6,170 bases of DNA from Acidobacteriaceae bacterium (GTDB taxonomy: Bacteria > Acidobacteriota > Terriglobia > Terriglobales > SbA1), in assembly GCA_003136335.1 (NCBI GenBank), contig PLEA01000604.1:190-6359 (forward strand). The letters are read 5' to 3'. Within the stretch, counting starts at the first letter, position 1; each line of letters starts with the position of its first letter. Both the position numbers and the translations under genes were made by a program. Shown in pieces: positions 1 to 4,355 of the stretch. Under the pieces are notes generated by a model. The model searched no databases. It was not told the DNA's origin and worked only from the letters and a program-made list of their open reading frames with translations.

Positions 1-432
1 GAAGGTAACTGGGAGCGAGCCAAGAATGTTTGTGAAAGGGCCCACGAGGTCGATCCTGATTCACCACTCGTGGCGAATAACCTAGCTTATCTTTACCTTG
101 AGCACGGTGGTGACGTCAACGTTGCGCTGTCGCTGGCGCAAATGGCCAGGCAAAAAATGCCCAACTCTCCTAACACCGCCGGAACGCTCGGATGGGCCTA
201 TTACAAATTCGGAGCGCCCGAATCGGCTGTCGTTCAACTAAAGAAGTGCGCTCAAGAAGATCCGAATAACCCCCTGTACCAGTACCACTTGGGAATGGCC
301 CATATGGCCGCTCGTCATTTCGCCTTGGCCGAACAGTCTCTCCGGAAGGCGCTACTGGACGATCCAAATTTCTCGGATGCAGCGAGTGCCAGGGCAGCCT
401 TGGCCAAGATTTCGAAAGGCCCAAAATCGTAA
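1..432 (+). CDS. TPR-repeat protein, C-terminal part (5' end outside window)
   Basis: The reading frame is open from base 1 and ends at TAA 430-432, leaving 143 visible residues. A GTG at base 70 is the first possible start inside the window, but the frame upstream already reads as TPR sequence (W4-E5-R6-A7 and the helix-ending VDPDSP at 17-22), so the gene begins before the window. About four tetratricopeptide units are visible, with typical landmarks: NNLAYLYLE at 26-34, TLGWAYYKFG at 62-71, YHLGMAHMA at 95-103, and helix-closing DP pairs at 18-19, 87-88 and 121-122. TPR units form a helical scaffold for protein-protein contacts. The partner and pathway cannot be read from this fragment. 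Similar tails occur in large tetratricopeptide proteins of Acidobacteriota and of exopolysaccharide/PEP-CTERM loci (family knowledge, not shown here). The gene converges on the lipoprotein gene with a 41 bp gap in which I see no clear terminator hairpin. Confidence 0.9.
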   Translation, partial: EGNWERAKNVCERAHEVDPDSPLVANNLAYLYLEHGGDVNVALSLAQMARQKMPNSPNTAGTLGWAYYKFGAPESAVVQLKKCAQEDPNNPLYQYHLGMAHMAARHFALAEQSLRKALLDDPNFSDAASARAALAKISKGPKS

Positions 433-473
433 TCTTCTTTCTGGCCGAGACAGCTGTGACCTGCTTTGGGACC

Positions 474-2129
474 CTACGGAGCAGGAATTTGAACGTTGGA
501 AGCGATGTTCGAGTAGCCGCTTTCTTCGTTACTCGAATTCACAGCCGTCGTAGCGTAGCAGTAGGACGTCCCGTCCGTGACTGCCGAGTCTGTATACAAC
601 GTACTCGTATTCAGCACGGAGTTGATCTTGGAGAAGGATCCGCATGAGTTGGTGTATACCGCGCGATAAATGTTATAGCCGGATATGTTCGACGACGTGC
701 TCGCGTTCCACGAGAGATTCACCGTGTGGGTCGGCGCAGGCGTGCCAGTCCCTGTAAGTGTTTCCGTCGTGACGGCAGGCTGAGCATTGCTGGTGAAGGT
801 GAGTGCAGCGCTCGCCGCTCCGGATACCTGCGGGCTGAAGGTCACTGTAAACGAAGCGCTCTGGCCCGCCGGGATGGTCACCGGTAATGAGAGACCGCCC
901 ACGCTGAATACCGAGTTGTTCGAGCTCGCAGCCGTGACCGTAACATTCGCGCCGCCGGCTGTCAGGCTTCCTGATGTCGTTCCGCTAGTCCCGACGACCA
1001 CGCTGCCAAGACCCAGCGTTGTTGGAGTAACAATAAGCTGCCCAGCTGCCGCGGTGCCTGTTCCTGACAGTGGTATCGTCACCGTAGAATTGGAGGCGGT
1101 TGAGGTGATGGTGACGTTGCCACTAACACTTCCGGTCGACGCTGGCGTGAACGTGACCGTGAAGCTCGCGCTCTGCCCGGGTATCAGCGTGACCGGAGCA
1201 GTGATCCCACTCATGCTGTATCCGGTGCCGCTGATCCCGAACTGAGAAATCGTGACGCTCGAACCGCCGATGTTGGTGACCGTCCCCGAAAGAGACTGCT
1301 TGCTTCCCACGGTCACGCTGCCGAAACTGAGACTGGTCGGATTTGAACCGAGTGCCCCCGGCGCGACTCCCGCTCCCGACAACGGGATGGTCAGGGTCGG
1401 ATTGGGTGCGTTCGAGGTGAGGGTGACGTTGCCGCTCGCATTCGCGGCGGATTGTGGAGCGAACGTGACGCTGAAACTCGCGCTCTGCCCTGCGGTCAGT
1501 GTCATCGGAGCGGTGATCCCACTTAGGGTAAAGCCAGTGCCGCTGATCCCGACCTGAGAAATCGTGACGCTAGAACCGCCAGTATTAGTGACCGTCTCTG
1601 ACAGAGACTGATTGCTTCCCACCGTCACGCTGCCGAAGCTTTCGTTGGCTTGGCTCGGCGCGAGCTGACCACTTGCTGCCACTCCGGTTCCCGTTAGCGG
1701 AAGGACAGCGGAGCTGTTGGAGGCATTGCTGGTAATGGAAACCGTGGCGCTGAAAGCTCCCGCCGCATTGGGAGTGAATACAAGGGTGATCGGGGCGCTT
1801 TGACCAGCGAGAATCGCGATCGGAAGAGTTGGTGCACTCAGCGAGAAATATTGGCTGGAAATCGAGGCGCTGCTGACCGTAATGGAGGCCGTGCCGGTAT
1901 TCGACGCAGTTACGGTCAGCGTTTTGCTCGTGCTCGCCGTGACACCGCCAAAGTCTAGGCTGGCGCTGTTCAGAGACAAAGTGCCAGATTGCGCTTGCTG
2001 AATTGCAGCGTTGCCCGAGCTGAAGCCCTGGCAACCCACCAGAAAAGAGAGGCCCGCCAGAAGAAGCAACGCGCCTGCCACTTTCCCAAGGTGCTTCGAG
2101 CAAATCGTTTTCGCCGCAGTGTCTCGCAT
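474..2129 (-). CDS. Choice-of-anchor D (ASH/HYDIN-like) repeat lipoprotein with C-terminal fibronectin III domain
   Basis: From ATG 2129 the product has 551 residues and ends at TAG 476-474. The N-terminus is a lipoprotein signal: positive n-region (R2, K7, K12, K16), hydrophobic stretch about 17-31, then lipobox LVGC with the lipidated Cys at 33. It is therefore probably exported and membrane-anchored. Four Ig-like ASH/HYDIN repeats of about 104 residues follow at roughly 50-153, 154-258, 259-362 and 364-467. Each has the pattern xFGxVxVG ... NxGxxxVTxS ... xGQSAxFxVTFxP ... LTGTG/LSGTG. The last part (about 468-551) looks like an FN3 domain (SGYNIYR at 483-489, SYCYATTAV at 521-529) with two cysteines, C496 and C523, that could form a disulfide. 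The frame extends upstream to a GTG at 2174, but that would put 15 non-signal residues in front, so ATG 2129 is preferred although its Shine-Dalgarno is weak. Function is unknown; such proteins are thought to be surface or adhesion-like. The sequence is very rich in Ser, Thr, Gly and Val. Confidence 0.88.
   Translation of the reverse strand: MRDTAAKTICSKHLGKVAGALLLLAGLSFLVGCQGFSSGNAAIQQAQSGTLSLNSASLDFGGVTASTSKTLTVTASNTGTASITVSSASISSQYFSLSAPTLPIAILAGQSAPITLVFTPNAAGAFSATVSITSNASNSSAVLPLTGTGVAASGQLAPSQANESFGSVTVGSNQSLSETVTNTGGSSVTISQVGISGTGFTLSGITAPMTLTAGQSASFSVTFAPQSAANASGNVTLTSNAPNPTLTIPLSGAGVAPGALGSNPTSLSFGSVTVGSKQSLSGTVTNIGGSSVTISQFGISGTGYSMSGITAPVTLIPGQSASFTVTFTPASTGSVSGNVTITSTASNSTVTIPLSGTGTAAAGQLIVTPTTLGLGSVVVGTSGTTSGSLTAGGANVTVTAASSNNSVFSVGGLSLPVTIPAGQSASFTVTFSPQVSGAASAALTFTSNAQPAVTTETLTGTGTPAPTHTVNLSWNASTSSNISGYNIYRAVYTNSCGSFSKINSVLNTSTLYTDSAVTDGTSYCYATTAVNSSNEESGYSNIASNVQIPAP
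1044..1670 (-). repeat. Two tandem ~312 bp ASH-domain repeat units inside the lipoprotein gene
   Basis: The second (about 1356-1670) and third (about 1044-1355) ASH domains match at the nucleotide level with a constant 312 bp offset, which is exactly 104 codons. For example, the block starting GTGATCCCACT at 1201 recurs at 1513, and the following ~120 bases of each copy differ at only a minority of positions. The protein copies share FGSVTVGS, GGSSVTISQ, GISGTG, SGITAP and GQSASF. Repeats one and four match only at the level of the domain pattern. The central pair therefore looks like a later in-frame duplication. Confidence 0.85.
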
Positions 2130-2208
2130 TGTCAGCCATGGAACCGTAGCCCCAGGTTCTACGACTGTCTGCACCCGGGGGAGGGTTCATCAGGAGTCTG
2201 GGGCCGTG

Positions 2209-2251
2209 GGCGGGATTGCGGTAGATGTCCGAAGTACACCACGCAACCGCC
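2209..2251 (-). promoter_or_regulatory. Long imperfect stem-loop in the leader of the lipoprotein gene, with an alternative pairing partner upstream
   Basis: Read on the minus strand, GGCGGTTGCGTGGTGT (complement of 2236-2251) pairs with ACATCTACCGCAATCCCGCC (complement of 2209-2228). I count about 16 pairs including one G-U, interrupted only by small one- or two-base bulges on the 3' arm. The loop contains CUUCGG. The hairpin ends about 80 nt before the chosen ATG at 2129. In addition, minus-strand AGATGTCC (complement of 2278-2285) is an exact 8-base complement of GGACATCT (complement of 2223-2230), which lies within the loop and 3' arm of the hairpin. The two pairings cannot form together, which resembles a switch. 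I do not recognise a known riboswitch class. No poly-U run follows, so it is not a standard terminator. Confidence 0.4.
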
Positions 2252-2499
2252 AGAAGGCCAGTAGGAAGAAGTAGTTAGGACATCTGCACAAGGGATTGCA
2301 GGATAAGGCCCTTTGCGCTGTTCGCCTTTCGGTCGCTGGTTCGCAGTACCTCCTTTGCAGAGCGCCCGCCCTTCATTAGGTTTCTTCTCCCCCGCCCGAG
2401 AAATTGAGAAGAACTGGCTCCGTTGCCGATCACACACATTCCTTCCCGTCAGTCCCCTTTCCCACGCCGCCTTTACCTGTCGTGGGCCTACGGCGGCAG
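2252..2499. other. Gene-free spacer between the lipoprotein gene and the wHTH fragment
   Basis: The divergent region between 2130 and 2499 holds the lipoprotein leader (described separately) and no open frame with recognisable protein sequence. On the minus strand there is a near-perfect ribosome-binding sequence AAAGGAGGT (complement of 2348-2356), but no ATG or GTG lies at a suitable distance and the frame behind a CTG closes after about two dozen codons. I see no convincing promoter hexamers on either strand. Confidence 0.4.
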
Positions 2500-2772
2500 A
2501 TGTCCGCCTCTTCACGTCCTTCGCGTCATACTTCGGTGAAGGCTCAGATCGGCAATATCACCAGCCCAGCGGAGCTCAGGGTGGTTCTTGCGAAGCTCTG
2601 CAAGCCAGACCTATTGAATGCCACCTGTCGAGAGATCGCGGCAGCCGCTCGGGTGGCACTGAGGACGGTTGGGTCAATGATCAAGGAACTGGAAACTCGC
2701 GGGCACATCACACGACTGCCTGAGGTCGGGCGTAAAAGGAGCGCAGCGGTCGTTAAAGGGAGCGGACGCTAA
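2500..2772 (+). CDS. Short winged-HTH protein, probably a remnant of an AbiEi-family (type IV) antitoxin
   Basis: From ATG 2500 the product is 90 residues, ending TAA 2770-2772. The frame is open back to a start at 2404, but the extra 32 residues are Pro/His/Ser-rich and do not look coding. Residues about 19-56 (SPAELRVVL, then KPDLLNA, CREIAAAARVAL, RTVGSMIKELETRGHI) closely follow the winged-HTH segment of COG4861-type AbiEi antitoxins, where the usual wording is LKVIFALL, NAPYREIA, AGVALGTVG, DLKxxGF. This comparison is from memory of the family. Complete members are several times longer, with further domains on both sides that are not seen here. Residues that are normally conserved have changed: the YREIA tyrosine is Cys, the HTH-turn glycine (AGVA) is Arg, and the GTVG glycine is Arg. 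A decayed fragment is the most likely reading; a small free-standing DNA-binding protein is the alternative. No AbiEii nucleotidyltransferase toxin is adjacent. Confidence 0.5.
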   Translation: MSASSRPSRHTSVKAQIGNITSPAELRVVLAKLCKPDLLNATCREIAAAARVALRTVGSMIKELETRGHITRLPEVGRKRSAAVVKGSGR

Positions 2773-2837
2773 GCGAGGATTGTTTTCGCAGAGAATGTCT
2801 TTGCCGCCGAACACGTTCCTGTCGTGAACGAGTTATG

Positions 2838-3068
2838 TCATCTGGCCGCGTGAACAGATGCATGGCAGACAGAGCAGAGCGTGATCAGGTTCTCTTCGGA
2901 GTCGTGGTCCGAGTGGCTGCGAAATTCCTTGTGATGGACTTCCAGGTTCGCCAATGCGCCGCACGACTGACAACGCCAGCAATCGCGGCGTAACACCTGG
3001 TTGCGGAGCTGTTCGTACAAATTGGGATCCAGCCGCAAGCGCACCGGCTTTGGGCCAATCGAACTCAT
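2838..3068 (-). CDS. Small HNH endonuclease-like protein
   Basis: ATG 3068 to TGA 2840-2838 gives 76 residues. An upstream in-frame start at 3200 would add 44 residues lying wholly over the antitoxin gene, so ATG 3068 is chosen. It overlaps the higA stop as ATGA, and a weak AAAAGG precedes it. Residues 1-28 are basic (KPVRLRLDP, LRNQVLRRD). Two zinc-knuckle pairs are present, C33-x2-C36 and C65-x2-C68. Between them sit the core HNH residues: E43-V44-H45-H46-K47, N60 in ENLITLC, and H69 in CHASVH. All expected metal-binding and catalytic positions (H45/H46, N60, H69, with H73 nearby) are kept, so the protein is predicted to be an active DNA-cutting nuclease. Short free-standing HNH proteins of this kind are common in bacteria and their targets are usually unknown. 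The ATGA overlap implies coupled translation with higA. Confidence 0.88.
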   Translation of the reverse strand: MSSIGPKPVRLRLDPNLYEQLRNQVLRRDCWRCQSCGALANLEVHHKEFRSHSDHDSEENLITLCSVCHASVHAAR

Positions 3069-3391
3069 GAGGCCTTTTCGCTGAGGTCTCCCAGAAATGC
3101 CTGCCTCTGCTCTGCGGGCAGAAACTTGAAGAATCTCGTCATAGAGTACAGCAGCATCTCCGGATCTCCGTTGTCCAGATTGGCCCCGGCCTTCAGCCAA
3201 AACTCGGGAGACGTGTACGGCATCGCCTTGGCAAGCCGCACGCTCATCACCGCTGAAATGCCAGCGCGGCCGTCGAGAATCCGGGAGAGATTTGGCCGCG
3301 TTACCCCGAGGCGTCTGGCCGCCTCCTTCACAGTCATGTCGCCCAGGTAATCCTTCAGGACCTCGCCGGGATGGGATGGATTGAAAAGCAT
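3065..3391 (-). CDS. higA: HigA-family antitoxin (XRE-type HTH), intact, with its toxin gene truncated
   Basis: ATG 3391 to TGA 3067-3065 gives 108 residues. The N-terminal signature FNPSHPGEVLKDYL at 3-16 is typical of HigA (NPxHPGEIL). A helix-turn-helix follows at 20-40 (TVKEAARRLGVTRPNLSRIL), then GRAGIS at 41-46, RLAKAM at 52-57 and SPEFWL at 61-66, all HigA landmarks. HigA normally neutralises the ribosome-dependent mRNase HigB and represses its own operon. Beyond residue 73 the tail (NGDPEMLLYSMTRFFKF, then an Ala/Glu/Gln-rich helix to 108) departs from the usual short ANYDL ending. There is also one extra residue before SPEFW (AMPYTSPE). The start is supported by an AGGAG six bases upstream that overlaps the higB stop. 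The 3' end overlaps the HNH gene by four bases. The reading frame is clean, so the antitoxin outlasted its toxin. Confidence 0.93.
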   Translation of the reverse strand: MLFNPSHPGEVLKDYLGDMTVKEAARRLGVTRPNLSRILDGRAGISAVMSVRLAKAMPYTSPEFWLKAGANLDNGDPEMLLYSMTRFFKFLPAEQRQAFLGDLSEKAS

Positions 3392-3397
3392 GCTTAG

Positions 3398-3402
3398 CTC
3401 CT
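3398..3402 (-). promoter_or_regulatory. Ribosome-binding site of higA
   Basis: AGGAG on the minus strand, six bases before the higA ATG. Its first bases are part of the higB stop codon TAG, the usual tight higB-higA arrangement. It supports ATG 3391 as the real start. Confidence 0.75.
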
Positions 3403-3505
3403 AGTGGTAATCCTGGTAATCAACGAGAATCGCGTCCTCGCCCTCGAACGCAAATGTGAGCCGCCAGTTCCCGCTCACCCGCACGGCCCAGTGCCCCTCC
3501 AGGTC
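3401..3505 (-). pseudogene. higB: higB toxin remnant: last 34 codons only
   Basis: Minus-strand translation into TAG 3403-3401 gives DLEGHWAVRVSG, NWRLTFAFEGEDA and ILVDYQDYH, which is the C-terminal third of a HigB (RelE/ParE-superfamily) mRNA interferase, including the GNWRLTF strand and the diagnostic DYxDYH ending. A full HigB is about 92 residues. The frame is open upstream only to a TGA at 3586-3584. It has no ATG, GTG or TTG ahead of the conserved block, and the 26 residues before it do not read as the HigB N-terminus, except for a suggestive VHHPLR (family: LHPLKGDLEGHW) displaced by about 15 residues. I also found no HigB N-terminal half in the other minus frames up to about 3800. 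The toxin is therefore 5'-truncated and should be inactive. It sits 9 bp ahead of higA, the normal higBA order. Confidence 0.85.
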
Positions 3506-3586
3506 ACTTTGCGTGTTCTGGTTGAACGGGAGGATGGCTCGTCCGGTAGGCCTAAGAGGGTGGTGGACGCTCCCGACGCCGTCTCA

Positions 3587-4108
3587 TTCCACAATGAGCA
3601 GCCCGAAGAGCAGGGGCCAGCGATATTCCTACCGAAAATTCAGAAGTAAATGTTTGGAGGTGTCAATGCAAAGTCCATAGGTTATGACGGGAGGCTCATT
3701 CCTTGATCGGAATCACGACCTCTCTCCGCACAGCGGCGTTCTTAGTTGTCGGGGATTGAAGTTACGGCAGCCGGACCTGTAAGCCGAATTCGCCGGGCTG
3801 TGTTGCAAACAGACAACTTACTTGAAATCAATCACCGCGAAGTGTCAATGATGTCAACTTTGGCAGCGATGCCAGGTTTTGCGTCACACCAGCGTCCCAG
3901 TCCTGATTTTCCCTATCGCCTTCATCGCGCACGATGAGCCAGCGACGGGAACAAATCGTATAGCAGGACGGGGGCGGGATCGACAGCTGGTGGTGACGTG
4001 CAAACTCAGATGGACGAATCCAAGTAACCAGGCACGACCGTCAGAAATACCCCCACCATCCGGACTGTGGATGACAAGCATCGAAAAAAATAATGAAAAT
4101 AATAATGC
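3587..4108. other. Gene-poor stretch between the higB remnant and the receptor promoter
   Basis: Several short frames are open here (plus-strand 3404-3649, 3746-3937 and 3879-4112; minus-strand 4081-3884), but none shows a recognisable domain, credible start region or regular protein composition. A good GGAGG at 3656-3660 precedes an ATG at 3666, but that frame ends after four codons. The last ~30 bases (about 4080-4108) are strikingly A/T-rich compared with the rest of the window and lead into the candidate promoter. Confidence 0.4.
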
Positions 4109-4137
4109 TTGACAACGTCTGCCACGCTGCCTAACCT
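4109..4137 (+). promoter_or_regulatory. Candidate sigma70-type promoter of the TonB-dependent receptor gene
   Basis: A perfect TTGACA (4109-4114) is followed after exactly 17 bases by TAACCT (4132-4137), which keeps the key first, second and last bases of the -10 box. The A/T-rich run just upstream (about 4083-4108) could act as an UP element. A perfect 6-base inverted repeat, AACCTT 4133-4138 and AAGGTT 4152-4157, overlaps the -10 and expected start region and could be an operator. This implies a leader of about 200 nt before ATG 4356. Confidence 0.45.
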
Positions 4138-4205
4138 TCCACGATTATAGTAAGGTTTTACAACACTGGATTGGTTTTGTTGGACTCTGCTGAGGGGCGT
4201 AGTGC

Positions 4206-4220
4206 AGGGGGGCCTCCATG
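4206..4220 (+). promoter_or_regulatory. Strong ribosome-binding site with an alternative upstream ATG for the receptor
   Basis: AGGGGGG (4206-4212) lies five bases before an ATG at 4218 that is in frame with the receptor and has no stop in between. Starting here would add 46 residues in front of the signal peptide. The added sequence does not resemble a signal or receptor domain, so ATG 4356 is still favoured, but its own Shine-Dalgarno (GAGG at 4341-4344, 11 bases away) is poor. Confidence 0.3.
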
Positions 4221-4355
4221 AGCTTCAATGCTTCCGCGGCTGTGTGTTTTTTGCCTGAGTCTCTTCGTGTCTTTCCGTGCACGCTACATCGGAAGGCTCT
4301 TTTTCTTGATGCGGCAGTCATCCAAACCATCCGTTCCCACGAGGCCCGGAAAACC

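Noticed and set aside
787..1557. Two long plus-strand frames (787-1245 and 1252-1557)
   Set aside because: They are antisense to the ASH repeats of the lipoprotein. Their Val/Pro/Leu-rich text mirrors the repeated Thr/Ser/Gly codons and shows no domain.
1585..2190. Minus-strand frame with ATG at 2190
   Set aside because: It overlaps the lipoprotein in another frame, lacks a signal or domain and has Gln/Arg/Ser-rich composition typical of a shifted frame.
2348..2356. Near-perfect Shine-Dalgarno AAAGGAGGT on the minus strand
   Set aside because: No usable start codon follows at the right distance; it is most likely chance in GA-rich sequence.
2814..2830. Small hairpin CGTTC/GAACG between the wHTH fragment and the HNH gene, considered as a terminator
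   Set aside because: Only five pairs, with no T-run on either side.
3404..3649. Plus-strand 81-codon frame
   Set aside because: Its first half is antisense to the diagnostic higB tail. The second half is open but matches nothing I recognise, and the start has no ribosome-binding site.
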